DNA of 64,000 nt from Escarpia spicata (GCA_963995525.1 OZ023207.1:27436776-27500775); one strand, 5' to 3'; positions 23,375-35,116 are shown, counted from the stretch's first letter. A program made the numbers and translations. Notes: a model not told the origin generated them from the sequence alone.

Positions 23375-23845
23375 GTTAGACAATTAGTATAATCGTATTC
23401 TTGTATCTGTATATTATGGTTCTCAGTTGAACTCAAGAAACTGGCGAATCGTATTGATCTGTAAAGGCTATTATTAGTTCCTTTGCGATATCCATGCGTT
23501 GCTTTCATGCGTGAGAAATAACTAGACACTATTGCCGGGAAACAACATCAACGGTTATTAACGCAACGTTTTGGTTTAATATGTAGGACGGAGTAGGTGT
23601 GGTAGTAGCACATGTTTGTGTGATGTGTAGTGTCGTAATCATGTGTGTATTTTGTAGTGTATGAGCTATATTCTCTAGCTTTCAGCTATGTCCACCAGAT
23701 AGCCTTCACACAGCGGTAACTGGGCACCTTACGACCCAATGCTAGCGTATTAGGGATCTATGAGAAGGACAACCCTGATTCTAAATAGAGCGGGAGCCCA
23801 GCACTTTTTTATTTATATAAAAAGGGCCAAAGTGTTTGATACCAG

Positions 23846-24040
23846 GTGTTGGATCCCCGGTTGGTTGGTGGAATGCCCCTTAAATCACCCGTGAAGTGGG
23901 CAAAACGTACTTTTATTTATGTTAACGACGCCATGGTTAAAACAGTTTCAAATGTTTCCCTGGTATTCCCCGAGTACGGAGTGATCAACGCCAGCAACTT
24001 TAAGTGGTGCAATCCCCTGACAGCAACGCCCAATGATTGA
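23846..24040 (+). CDS. Candidate terminal exon of the same secreted protein
   Basis: The frame opens in phase 0 directly after GATACCAG and reads VLDPRLVGGMPLK, then TFIYVNDAMVKTVSNVSLVF and INASNFKWCNPL, ending at TGA 24038-24040. Joined after the exon at 23225-23374 it would give a protein of 114 residues, about 90 after removal of the signal peptide, with two NxS/T sites (NVS, NAS) that could be N-glycosylated if secreted. I recognise no domain. A further exon between the two cannot be excluded. Confidence 0.35.
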   Translation: MLDPRLVGGMPLKSPVKWAKRTFIYVNDAMVKTVSNVSLVFPEYGVINASNFKWCNPLTATPND

Positions 24041-24330
24041 CGAAACGCTATACACTTATATTCATATTCTTATTGTTTTCTTAAATAACAGTACTCCATG
24101 GTAGCTCAACTGTAATATCGCCTGTTTTGTTTAGGCTTATCCATCTGGTCAGTCTGGACGTTGAAACGTGTCATCCACTTTACGCTGGTGCAAACTGGTG
24201 GTGTAATGTGTTAAATCTTAGCTCGGCGGCAAACTTAGTCTTAGTGTCCCGCTACTGAATTAGTTTGGTATGCATCTATGTAGTGACGCAACTGGTTATA
24301 CAGGAAAAATGTACTAGGCAATACTTGTAA

Positions 24331-24492
24331 TATATATTGATATATATATATATGTGTGTATATATATCATTGAATAATCCCAATAAAATTCGAAAATTTC
24401 ACCAACGTCCAACAGAAGAGGCACTCTTGGACAGGCGTGCCTTTTCTGTGGGAAGAAGAGGAGGAATAGTCCAAGAAGGATGAACGCCTGCA

Positions 24493-24532
<40 letters not shown>

Positions 24533-24676
24533 TATATATATATATATCACTGAATAATCCCAATAAAATTCGAAAATTCCACCAACGTCCAAAAGAAGAG
24601 GCACTCTTGGAGAGGAGTGCCTTTTGTGTGCGAAGAAGAGGAGGAAATAGTCCAAGAAGGATGAACGCCTGCATCA
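24331..24676. repeat. Two 180-bp tandem units with TA microsatellites
   Basis: The block CAATAAAATTCGAAAATT to AAGGATGAACGCCTGCA occurs at about 24368-24495 and again at 24548-24675 with a few substitutions. Each is preceded by a TA run (24339-24366 and 24497-24547). Slippage or unequal exchange between the TA runs would explain the duplication. Confidence 0.85.
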
Positions 24677-25234
24677 ATATCTTACTACATTCTGAAGCAA
24701 GTCGATCATTCGTGCAGCAAAGACAAAATGTGATGTTAGAATCCTCGGACGAGGTGAAGACCACATTACAAGGGAGGCGAGGCACTGTAACACAAGTCGA
24801 CGCGATTACGTAAGGCAAGAAACGAAGGAGAAAGAGCAAAAGACAAGTCGAAATAGTGATTTATTTTTCATTGTCGGGGATGTTGATTTATTGTCCAGTG
24901 TCAAGACAGTTGTTCTCTTGTAGAAGCTGCAAATTTGTCTTGGCTTATTATTGACATACCGGTAAATGTATTTAGTCCAGATTGATGGCGCTATAAAAAT
25001 GTATTATTGGTTATTACAGTTACTGGAGTTGCACCACTTCTAAAACATCCATTACATGCAGTACACACTCGCTATAATTAAGCAACATGTTGGGACATAA
25101 TCCACGATTTCAGAGACGCCGTTGAAAATTAGCGGGTGTTTCTTTTGTCACGAGTGTTTCCTGTATTGAATGCTATTCCACTTGAATGAATACAACTTTC
25201 TGGTTGTTATAACATATTTTACTGAAGTGCTTAT
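24677..25234. other. Non-coding spacer
   Basis: No supported feature. The short frame at 24607-24813 overlaps the repeat and is not gene-like. Confidence 0.4.
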
Positions 25235-25239
25235 CTATT

Positions 25240-25640
25240 TAGTTATTATTATGAACTGCTTTTTTACCCTTAGGATTTCACGTTTGTGAAGCAGTGGGCA
25301 AGTCGCGGTCGCAGAGACAGACGCTCCGACAGTGTAATGAGTATTACCTGTGCAGGCTGTGTCTGTGCCACTGAGCGCATATACACGATGCCGAATGGTG
25401 GGAATTGCCGTCTTGCTAAGGAGGGGATAACGTGCAAATCCCATTTCACATTCCAGGTTATGAAATGCTGGCTGCATATATGTGAATGCCGCTTCGGTTT
25501 CCAGTGGGATCGAGTCGCTTGGACGAACCGACGCGTCGATTCGACAGGGAATCTGTGCAGAGTGACGTTAAATTTTGTCTTTGTACCGATACTGCACAAC
25601 ACACGTCTTTACCATGTTGATATTAAAATATGTCCATGTA
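25240..25640 (-). pseudogene. THAP zinc-finger domain remnant
   Basis: THAP domains are C2CH zinc-coordinating DNA-binding modules of P-element-type transposases and of host genes derived from them. On the minus strand there is a VCCAV start near 25603, then (frame ending 25270) LHRFPVESTRRFVQATRSHW and SHICSQHF, matching the THAP FxRFP, conserved Trp and CxxHF positions. The continuation LLSKTAIPTI, equivalent to the closing AVPT-like motif, lies in another frame (ending 25235). At least one frameshift therefore splits the domain. No transposase body follows. It could also be a decayed host THAP gene exon. Confidence 0.55.
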
Positions 25641-27069
25641 GAACAAGATGAAGCGAAAAACTACATAAAAGGTTTAATATATATTGTAAAAAATACAAAA
25701 GACGATGAACGCGAAAACCGCTGTCGCTGTTTATAATGTAAATAACAAATGGCGCGTTGAGGCAGTCCGCTACTTTACGTCACGACCTAGTTATCAGACA
25801 GTGCATTCAAGAGAGCGCAGACGGAAAACTAAAACCTTAATTTCTGCAACTTATTTGCGGGATAATTGTTTTTTTTCGCAAATAGTTTATATCATCATAA
25901 TCTATCAAACAAAAAAATGTCAATATGCATTTTTGCATAAAATGTATCAATAAAAATGAGACTCATTCTGCAAATACGTACTGATTTTTACGCCATTAAC
26001 TATTAAAAGAACGCCATAATCCTTGTTAATTACTTTACACAATGTTGTAGAAACTCATAATGTCAACTATCCCCACTAGAAGTCAATTAGATCCTCTGGA
26101 GATGGCAGTTCAGAACACCAAATCAATCAGTTCAGAACACGATTCAATTTCAGAACGCCGTTTTGTAAAATATACGCCATTATGCCTATTTAACTTCTAC
26201 TAGTACTACAACCAACGATTAGAAGTACTGTCAGCAATTTAGCTTGTTCAATCGTGGCAACGTCCATGGTGATTAGGTCAGCGTACAATGTTGACATGAC
26301 ATGACATGGCAATCTAAGTAGTAATGCTGAACGGTTTTTCGAAGTCAACAATGGGAAGCATAATACTCTCAATTATATCCTACAGTAAACGGAAGCAGAA
26401 ACACAAGCAGATCAATAGGTGGCAAGATTTGAAACAGGACATCACATGTATGGGGCATGCAGTACAGGTAATTCCTCCATCAAAGCCATGACAACAGCAT
26501 ATGTGTGACGTATTGCTGTCAAGGAGTATTCTTCAGCATATTAATCGGCTGTCCTGCATTGAATAAGCACTCGCTTCGACCAACACACAACAATCAGCAA
26601 CACGTTACCAAAACTAGAGGACATCACTCCACTAACTGCCAAGATACGAGTCAAGATACGAGTTATTCTGACCTCAATGATATCACCGTTATGGAGATTC
26701 GTGAATCCAGCAACAGGGAAGTAGTGATCCATTGTGAAATTGGAGAATATGTAGAGGCATTGTAGAAGGATGAATGATATATGGGGAAAAATGTCTGTCC
26801 AGAAAATATAGCGAGGATCGCTAAATAGCATTGAGCATGCCAAGATAAATGTTGTCAAATGTTTCCGATATTCCGTTTACAAAAATGAGTAGAACAAACC
26901 CATATGTTATCTTACATATTAACATAGTAATACTGAATAAGGAAGACACATCAAGCCGTACGTCACTCTGACTGCTGATTAAGATAAAATAGCCACAGCG
27001 TGGACATGACTTAACACATCATGACCGTCACGTGATTCGTTCATCTTCTTTGTCATAACGATACTGCAG
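25641..27069. other. Non-coding spacer
   Basis: Several short frames (25705-25953, 26505-26765 and minus frames) lack any recognised motif. The phrases AGAACGCC and TTCAGAACAC recur several times between 26010 and 26165. No gene was established. Confidence 0.4.
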
Positions 27070-27226
27070 TAAACGTTTTAATAATTTATTCTGTCGTTGC
27101 GTCAATGTGTGTGTTGTGCATGATGTCCGTCACGAAATATGTGAAGATTTGATAGCATTTTTCGAGGACAAACTCGTTGGAAACGGTCAAATAGCAACAG
27201 GAGTCAAATACAAACTTACCACCAAG
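27070..27226 (+). CDS. Candidate internal exon of an unknown protein
   Basis: The stretch lies between a plausible 3' splice site (ATACTGCAG) and a 5' splice site (CCAAG before GTAACTG). It is open for 52 codons after one leading base, including VVHDVRHEICEDLIAFFEDK and VGNGQIATGVKYKLTTK. The composition is protein-like and amphipathic, but I recognise no family. No partner exon was found nearby; a LINE relic follows almost at once. It may be a host exon or part of an old element. Confidence 0.25.
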
Positions 27227-27239
27227 GTAACTGTACTGT

Positions 27240-28600
27240 AGACGTGTGTATTTAGCGCCGCGTCAATTATTTATGTTCATTTCAAGTATGGCCATCTCCG
27301 TGGAATGTGCTTTTCTAAAACCGTACTGACTTTTAAATAATAGTCCATTTGTAGTTAAATACTTATATAGTTGGTTGTACACAATTCTTTCGAAGACTGG
27401 AGATAGACGGCAGCATCGAGATTGATCTGTAATTATCTAGTACCGCTTTATCGTTTTTGTTATACTGAGGTATAACTTTTGTAATTTTTAGTTTATGTGG
27501 GGATATTCTGGTTGTGAGCGACTTGTTAATTATGAGAGACAAAGGCTTGGTACTTAGGGGGCTGATTTTGTTAGCAAATTTATGGAGATTGAGTCGTCCT
27601 GTATTATTTGTTGGTCAAATTCCTTTACAACTGACAATATATATTTTTCTGTAACATGTTTGAAATTAAAAGTGAACGAAGATGTGTCCTTTATGTAGCT
27701 GGTAAATGCCCTGTGTTGTCTATTAAAGGATATCTTGTCTGCCAGCTTATTGCTGATATCTACAAGGAATTCGTCAAATGTATGCGCGATTTCCGTTTTG
27801 TCCGAGATACGTATGTATATTTAAAAAATTATAAATTTTAATTGCTTATGGCTTTTATTTAAGAGCTGTTTAATGGTATCCCAAGTTGTTGTTATATTAC
27901 ATTTATTTAAATCAAATAAGTTTGTGTAGTGAATACGTTTCGCTTCTCTGGTAGCTCTATTTAAGATATCATTATAGACGTGATGATTTGTGAATGACCC
28001 CATTGTAAGATATATCATTTTGCGCAGTTTATTTTAATTTGCGATAAAGTTTGTCTTTATGTTTTATTGATTTGATTATTCCATGTGTTATACAGCTTTA
28101 ATTATTTGTGTTTGTACTTTTTTTGTATCTAACAGTTTTTGCAGGAAAATTATAGTCATACGGTCGGGAATGTTTATCTTCAAGTTAGTTATAATTAGTG
28201 TTTCGATCTGACAGCTTATTTAGATTGAATTGATCCATAATGCACGATTGCCTTACATATTCGTAATATTGATTTGTTGCCTTTTCAATGTTTGTCCTGG
28301 TTGTCACCCATTTGGGAGCAACTTGTTCAGATATGGATTTACGGAGAATTATCCCAAACACGGTAAATGATCGGATATGCTGCTCATAATTACACCTGCA
28401 GTGGAAGCTGTGGTAGCATTTGAAATCTTACAGAATATCTGGTCAATAAATGTGTAGCTATTTCGAGAGAAACGAGTCGGCAAGGTAATTTTGGATAACA
28501 TTTTCTGCATAGTGCACATGAACCATCAATAATAACTGAATCCGGTAAATTGAAGTGTTAGAAGAGGAACATTTGATCATTGATACAGATGACAGAGGAA
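27240..28600 (-). pseudogene. LINE relic, endonuclease end to start of RT
   Basis: On the minus strand the linker region is readable at 28018-27821 (NDILNRATREAKRIHYTNLF, then TTWDTIKQLLNKSHKQ). This is the block between endonuclease and RT in L2/CR1-like elements. Further on, relics of ISMLPSISRIFERI, YNQLYKYL-like and a phrase around SQYGFRKAHST end near 27270. Stops are frequent. The catalytic RT half is missing, so the 3' part has been lost. Confidence 0.65.
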
Positions 28601-28689
28601 CCGATAGGAGTGGGCAATACAGGTAACCCTGGTTATCCTCTTCGCCAGCACTAATGAACGCTTTAGTTCAGGAAACGCAGCAGATCCAC

Positions 28690-28990
28690 CAATTTACCTA
28701 CCCAACACGTGACCAGTTGCCTACCAATATGTCCGTGAAACCATTACAAATGATGCCGAATAGGTGGAACGTTTGGACATTTTGTCGTATAATTTGTTGA
28801 TATTCTGGCGTCAAACGTTTTGTTTATAACAAAACATAAGGCAACGTTTTCAAAGCGACAACTGTATGCGGGAATATTTGATCTCTAGCAGATATAATGC
28901 TGCCGCAATAATATAATTAACATGTTATTATTGTTATTAATGTTATTTGGCCAAAGCTTGATGGAGGCGACGCGCATCATTTTGATTATG
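28690..28990 (+). repeat. Dispersed repeat family C, copy 3
   Basis: Third copy of the family seen at 18640 and 19010. Diagnostic blocks are TATGCGGGAATATTTGATCT, AGCAGATATAATGCTGCC and GGCGACGCGCATCATTTTGA. It lies about 9 kb from the others in the same orientation. Confidence 0.6.
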
Positions 28991-29390
28991 AAGTACTATA
29001 TATAAATAAATTATATACAAAGCTAGAACCCCAAGAGGGATTGTCTGCGAGTGTAACGAACTACATAAACTAGCCACCAATAAGTTGGCGACGTTTTGCA
29101 TAACATTTGCAAAAAAATGCTCATATATCACAACAAACTTCAGTACGAATACTGGGTTTGTTTTTATCTAGTGCCATCCGCCGAATGAACATTTTGACTA
29201 GTGATATAAATACATTACAATTAGTCTATACAATTTCACAGTAGTGAGTATAACTTATTGAGCTGGAAGCCAATTAAATCAAACTCATTTAGTGTACTCC
29301 CACATACATAATATTACGTATATAAAGGTTATACTGTGTATTCAATTGCAATAGTTTCAGGTTAACGACTTTCGTAAATTAAAGCTAGAG
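28991..29390. other. Non-coding spacer
   Basis: AT-rich with no supported feature. It may include the 3' UTR of the LINE that follows. Confidence 0.4.
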
Positions 29391-31010
29391 ATGTTGTACC
29401 GATATAAGAAAATTCACAAGCGAATTTCTTACAATATATAATTAGATTTAAAAATTAGTTAATGCCAATTATAAAGCTCCTGGATTTTTTCTTAACAATA
29501 TTTAGCGTTTTCAAATGTTTAATGTCTATAGGTAGTTTATTCCAAAGTCGAGCCTCTATTACTTGCAAGGAGTTCTATCCAGTTCAATAATTACATATAG
29601 GTATATATAAATTGTTCTCCTGTCTGGAACTTCTGGTTATGAAGTCACTATTACATTTGTAAAATTGGTGGAATAGACTAGGAAGTTGATTCGTACGTTG
29701 TTTATACACAAATATTAGAACACTTAGTTTAAATAGTTCCTGAACTTTAAGTATATTAAGTTCCCTGTGCAATGCTGTGGCACTGTCACGGCGGTTACGT
29801 TTTGCTAATGTTTTAAGTAATACATTTTGTAAAACTTGTATTTTAGTTTAGGTAGTTTTACAAGCCGATCCATATAATTCAATCCCATAATTAATATGGG
29901 GAAATACATAGGCATAATATAATTGCCTGACCATATCGGCATTCATGAACGAGGCCATGTTATAAAATAAACTTGATAACTTAGAAACCTTTGAACAAAG
30001 ATCCTTAACATGTTCCGACCATGACAGCTTACAATCTAGATATATATACCCAGATATTTGGTTGAGTTAACCCGTTCAATGCGTTTGCTCTGCAACAACA
30101 ATGGCACAACTTCACGTTCCATATGTCTACTGAAAATTGTATAACATGTCTTACTCAAGTTCAGAGTTAGTTGATTGTATCGGAACCAGACACTAAGCGA
30201 TTCTAACTTCTCCACAGCCGTATACACAGTATCATTGGCACCCATTCCACTAATGAACAAGTTAGTATCGTCAGCAAACAATCGCAAAGATACGTGATCC
30301 ACAACACTCGATTTATAATTAATATTTAATAGAAATAACACTGGCCCTAAGATGGAGCCCTGCGGGACACCAGTTTGAACATGAGCATATTCTGAAACTG
30401 TACCATTAATGCTAACACATTGCTGTATATCTCTTAAATAATGTGTAAACCATTTACATACATGACCTCGTATTCCATAATGATCCAGCTTATACAACAA
30501 TATATCATCATTAACGGTGTCAAAAGCCTTCCTTAGGTCAAAGTATACCCCAACAACTAATTCGCCATTTTCAAGATAATTTATAATATTTTCTAAAATT
30601 TCAATAATCGCTAACGTAGTCGAATGATCTTTATGAAATCCAAATTGATGTTTGGACAAAACGTCATTTTTATCCATAAAGTCTAATAACCTCTTCAACA
30701 TAAATTGTTGTATGATTTTATTGAATATACTCATCAGACTAATTGGTCGATAGTTGGATGGTTCACACCTTGATCCTTTCTTAAAAATAGGTATTATTTT
30801 TGACACCTTTAATGCTCGTGGTACCATGGCTTCGGAGAACGACAAATTACAAATGTAAGTCAAAGATTTACAAATGAAATTGCATGACAATTTGAAATTA
30901 TCAATACCTGATACATTGTAATTAGCTAGCTTGTTAATTTCATTGATCACTTCTTGTTGACAAACTGGTGACAGGAACATAGTATTGTGTATCGGGTTAG
31001 ATAGAAATTG
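29391..31010 (-). mobile_element. LINE, RT half, minus strand
   Basis: A 5'-truncated LINE copy that contains RT and the C-terminal region and ends in an AT-rich 3' part near 29400. It is the best preserved LINE coding region of the window after LINE 1 and LINE 2. Confidence 0.85.
29470..30980 (-). pseudogene. Reverse transcriptase of the 29.4-31.0-kb LINE
   Basis: The frame 30980-30036 is open for 314 codons. It carries CEPSNYRPISLMS, HQFGFHKDHST, GVYFDLRKAFDTVN (first catalytic Asp), TGVPQGSILGPVLFLLNIN and LRLFADDTNLF (second Asp pair), then NLSKTCYTIF and TKYLGIYI. A frame change near 30036 is followed by LSWSEHVKDLCSKVSKLSS, a stop, then RRDSATALHRELN and the C-terminal frame at 29772-29584 (VQELFKLSVLIFVYKQ). 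The closing LWNKLPIDIKHLK-like phrase is near 29540. The catalytic core looks intact, but the protein is broken in at least two places after it. Confidence 0.85.
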
Positions 31011-31779
31011 TCTATATTCGTTTGCCTGAGTATGTCTTCGACAATTCTTTCCCTACAGTAGTGAAATATTGGTTCATTGCATTAGCAATACTTTCGTTGT
31101 CGTTAAATTCTATATGATTGATGATCAGCTTTTTAATGTAGTGCATGTTCCTTTTAGTACTGTAAAATGTGTTACATTTGTTGTTTGTTTTCAGAAATTC
31201 ATTGCCAAGAACTTCTACACTATTTTTGAGCGCTTCAAAACATCTGAATATTTCAAAGAGGTTAGTACTAAAATTATTCCTTGGCAGACTAGTGTGTTAA
31301 GGTTCTAAAACAAGCCTTAGAGTAACTCAACGAATGTATTATAACAGCGTGGCTTGGTGGTGAAGGGAGACTTACTCGCTACGCGTGATACTAATGAAAT
31401 AAGAGATAGCCGCGCTATTCTCTTATACAGGCCTGTGATAATGCAATCCAATATAATATATTGACACCCCTTTATGTAAATTAAACAATACTAAATTAAA
31501 ATGAAGTAAACTATAGCTCTTCCTGTTACTAGCACGTGATCCCTGACCGCATAGGACTGCGGTCTTTGCCACCGATTCCAAAATTACTTTTATATTCCAT
31601 GAATGGCAAAATCTACAAAGTTGACTACTCAATTTGACACAGTGGTGGGCCATCTAATAACGGTGAACTAGTCTGTTTCCGCTCTTTGGCGAAGTCGGAA
31701 GTGGCGGTAGACTTGGTGTGCTACGTATCACTGACAGGTGATGCAATTCTGTATCCCGCCATTCGATGGTTTTTCTCTA
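31011..31779. other. Non-coding spacer
   Basis: Short frames at 31069-31308 and 31423-31653 (minus) show no domain. No repeat was noticed. Confidence 0.4.
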
Positions 31780-31948
31780 CTCCCTCTCCCTCTCCCTCTC
31801 CCTCTCCCTCTCCCTCTCCCTCTCCCTCTCCCTCTCCCTCTCCCTCTCCCTCTCCCTCTCCCTCTCCCTCTCCCTCTCCCTCTCCCTCTCCCTCTCCCTC
31901 TCCCTCTCCCTCTCCCTCTCCCTCTCCCTCTCCCTCTCCCTCTCCCTC
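31780..31948. repeat. (CCCTCT)n hexanucleotide repeat, about 28 copies
   Basis: Practically perfect CCCTCT units over about 169 bp. One strand is pure pyrimidine and the other pure purine, so the tract could form a triplex. Because six is a multiple of three, all frames stay open (Pro-Ser, Leu-Pro, Leu-Ser, Glu-Gly, Arg-Glu), which makes long artificial ORFs. Confidence 0.98.
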
Positions 31949-32098
31949 GTTTCCAGTGAAGGTCGTGTGCGAGGGTTTATTTGCACGTAACGTCGATTGC
32001 CTCTCAGAATAGTCGACCATCTATTTCAACGATATACGACCGGTCACTGCTTTTGTCTGCAACCGAGCCCTGTGGCCATTTGATTGGATCTTATTTCT

Positions 32099-32330
32099 TC
32101 AACGATTGCTTGAAGACGGGGAGGGAAAGGTTCCTTTTCTGACTGTGGTTAAATCGCGAGCATTTCGGTTGTAGTAATGTTGGGTCACTTTGTGTTTCAC
32201 CGTCTTGCGTCTCATCCATCGAGGTGCGTTCGGTGTGACTGATCTCATCAGATGCTGCCCTTGTGGCTCTGTCGCTCTTGTGCGTCGCTGCATCAGTCGT
32301 TGTACCGGACTCCAAATGACTTGTGAATAA
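32099..32330 (-). pseudogene. Possible Ty3/gypsy integrase C-terminal scrap
   Basis: On the minus strand, HYYNRNARDLTTVRKG resembles the segment after the integrase core of many gypsy elements (YYNR-A-DL-L--GD). Only this short motif supports it. It adjoins a LINE RT relic. Confidence is modest. Confidence 0.35.
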
Positions 32331-32900
32331 TAGTGGCCCAAGACTCGATTATTGCGGCACACCACAACCAAGCTATTGTTGACGAGATATGGCATCGCCG
32401 ACTTTTATGGCCATCGCCCTGTTGGACAAGTAAGACGTTAGCCATGCTAGTACAAGGCCTCGTATGCCGACCGAATGTATCTGCTGCAGTAGCATGATGT
32501 CATATCCCCGGTTTCGAATGGTCGAGTAGAATGATGTCTTCTCCCTTTCGACGATCAAGTGCCAGGATAATGTCGTTGTGAATACGGACAAGAACAGTTT
32601 CGGCGCTGTGATGAGGGCGGTGTGTCTCTGGAATGGGTCAAGAAGTTTGTTTTCAACGGTGTAGGGCCGAAGGTCAGCCGCGACATGCTTCTCTAAAAAC
32701 TTTGAAATAAAACTGAGAATTTAAATTGGGTTGTAGTTCTTAATGTAATTTGCATCTATGCCAGTCTTCTTCAGCAGTGGAATGACTAACGCATGTTTCA
32801 TATTGGCTGGCTCTGTTGCAGATTCCAGTGATAGATTAATCATGATGACTAGGGTTGGTGCGATGATGTTAAAGAATAAATGAGATGACATTTTAAATGT
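32331..32900 (-). pseudogene. LINE RT relic
   Basis: On the minus strand the pieces are: an AMKHALVIPLLKKTGIDA-like phrase (around 32800-32750), then LLQQIHSVGIRGLVLAWLTS and YLSNRAMAIKVGDAIS (32500-32395), then CGVPQ, a stop, and SLGPLLFTS (about 32360-32325). These are the RT blocks before the catalytic YADD, which is missing. The 3' part was lost at the joint with the gypsy-like scrap. Confidence 0.65.
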
Positions 32901-33179
32901 CTTTGTATCTTCCTATACGTAAACTTAGTACTCTTGTCAAGTAATTTGCCAAATATGAAGCATGTTCATTGCGAACTCATGTTGCTAAGCACGCTGAAAC
33001 ATGACCATTTGCCACGTCACGAAGTGTCAAGTCACGAAGTGTCACAAGCAACCAGCCCGTCGCGTCTTGCTGACGTCACCTCAGGTATCGCCGCTGAGCG
33101 CGCCCTATCCTTTTGCTTGGCGAGCGGCGGTGGGGCCTGTTGTTTCAGATTGTACATGGAATTGTAATCGCGGAATTTA

Positions 33180-34860
33180 ATATTTGTTTGATTTAACTGC
33201 AAAGAAAACAATGCAATCTACAAGTTTGTCGCTGTCGCATTGGTTTTTTTTGTTATCCGTGGCACTCTTATGGCGTTTCTGTAACATTTCGTCTCAAACG
33301 CTCGTATTCTTCTCGTGTTTTTTTTGTTCAGTGTCCACATTTCGCTTCCGCATATATCTGTTGGGACAACGCAAGTTTTTTAAATTCTTATCTTTGCTGG
33401 GCTGGTATGTTTTGGCCGCTCCATAACCTTTCAGATTATTCAGTTTCTGTGTTGCTATGGCTATTCTTCTTCTGATCTCTGATGATGTCTTGCCGTCTCC
33501 TTCTAGTCTTGCTCCAAGGTATTCATTATGTATTCTGTGTAGAGTTTGAATAGGTATGGAGATAAAATGCAGTCTTGTCTTACTCCTTTACCCTCTTATA
33601 AAGTTTCTGTAGTTGTGTTTTCCAGCCTGACCACTGCTTATTGATTGCAATACAGTGGTTTCAAGAGGGGGATTATCTTTGGGTGGAAGTTCACGTCCGT
33701 CAACGTTTTCCACATCATCTGAAGCATATTCTTAGATAATTATTCATCTCTCTGATTTTCTTAATCAACATTCTCAGATTGAGTATTTGGTCCCCTGTGC
33801 CTCTGTTTTTTTCTGAAGCCTGCCTGTGTACTGCTCACTTCCATGTCCATTTTATCTTGCATTCTTTTCATTATTATTTTCAGCAATTTTTTGTTTCATA
33901 GATAATGAGTGATATGGTTCTGTAGTTGGAGCATAGGTGTAAGTCTCCTTTCTTTGGTAATGGGGTTTATATTATTTTTTTCCTGTCGTCGAACCATTTT
34001 CTACTCTTCCATATCTTCTTACATAGTGCATGGCATATGTATATTCCTTCTTCTTCCGCTGCTTTTATAATTTCTTCTGTATGTTGTCGCACCCAGGGCT
34101 TTCCCTATCTTTTGACTAGTAATGGCCCATTTCACCTCATATCTTAATGGTTTATCATCGTCTTGGTCTTCGTTTCCCATATCACGGGGGTGATTGTAAT
34201 CTCTATCCCGTGCGTACATGTTTTCACAGTATCCTTTCCATCATTTGGCTATGTCGGAGTCTTCCCATTTTTACCTTTGATGACACCGAGTCTGGGCTGG
34301 AATTTACCTGTCATGTTCTTTATTTCTTTAAACATTTCTTGGTTTTTGTTTTCTACCATACTGTCCTCTATATTCTTACACTTGGCTTCTACATTATTTG
34401 TTTGTCCATTTTGCAGAGTTTTTGATTAATTTGTTCATCTCATACTGTATCTTGATATGGTTGATTCCTCGCATTTGCATTTCTTAAGCTGTTTACTTTC
34501 TGATATTTTCTTTAAGGTCTCTATACTGATCCAGGGTTGGTGTTTCCTCTGTCCCTTTCGTAGGTGTTTTTCCGCTTCCTCTTGGAAAATTGTCTTGATA
34601 TAATTTGCCATTTCTTCTGGTTCTTTCTCTTCTGTCATTGCCAGAAAAGTTGTAAATCGATTCTGTATATGTAATGAAATTTATTAAATTGTCCTTGTTC
34701 CTTGTTGTGTTGTTCACGAGTGCTGCCCTCATGCACAAGCGTTGACATAATTGATTCTGAACAATACTAGACTTGAGCCATCTAGTTACGTAGACCTCGC
34801 TAATCTGTGACGATATGTCATTAACACTCGTATAATGGATGCTGCACGGACATGGCACAA
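33180..34860 (-). pseudogene. RTE-like endonuclease-RT relic
   Basis: On the minus strand the endonuclease-RT linker is at 34858-34435 (HLRKGQRKHQPWISIETLKK). RT relics follow: GRRRNIHMPCTM (34060-34025), a KKGDLHLCSNYRTI-like phrase around 33950, and an AGFRKKQRHRGPNTQ phrase near 33800. The C-terminal part has EYLGARLEGDGKTSSEI and RRRIAIATQKLNNL (33525-33435). This order, with a YLG-x-x-x-x-DG block followed by RRRIAIA, is familiar from RTE-like LINEs. The catalytic YADD block is not readable. The copy is old. Confidence 0.65.
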
Positions 34861-34995
34861 TACCACATCAATACCTTCACACGACTGGGTGGGTATTGGA
34901 TTCGTTGAGCATAGCTAGTAAGTAGTATATAGGATAGGCACACCCTCGCCCCGCCCCTTTTTAGACCTAACTACGTGCATAAAAAACGTCCTTAT

Positions 34996-35079
34996 CAAAA
35001 TCGGGAACCTAGTTATAAAAAAAAGATCAAAGGGTTTTGTGTAACCCGAGAGAAATCGGGAACCTAGTTATAAAAAACA
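34996..35079. repeat. Direct repeat pair of about 25 bp
   Basis: Two near-identical copies beginning aaatcgggaacctagttata and continuing into an A run, at about 34998-35022 and 35054-35078. They lie 56 bp apart, upstream of the AGCGAT array. Confidence 0.8.
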
Positions 35080-35116
35080 TGATTGATGGCCTGTAACATT
35101 TGAATGACAAGCGCCC

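Noticed and set aside
25286..25651. 121-codon plus ORF with many Cys residues
   Set aside because: It lies antisense to the THAP relic, whose motifs explain the open stretch.
31686..32020. Pro-Ser, Leu-Pro, Glu-Gly and Arg-Glu repeat proteins
   Set aside because: They are frame products of the CCCTCT repeat; nothing outside the repeat supports a gene.
34019..34429. Hydrophobic plus ORFs at 34.1-34.4 kb as membrane proteins
   Set aside because: They are antisense to the charged linker and RT of the RTE-like relic, which makes Phe/Leu-rich shadows.
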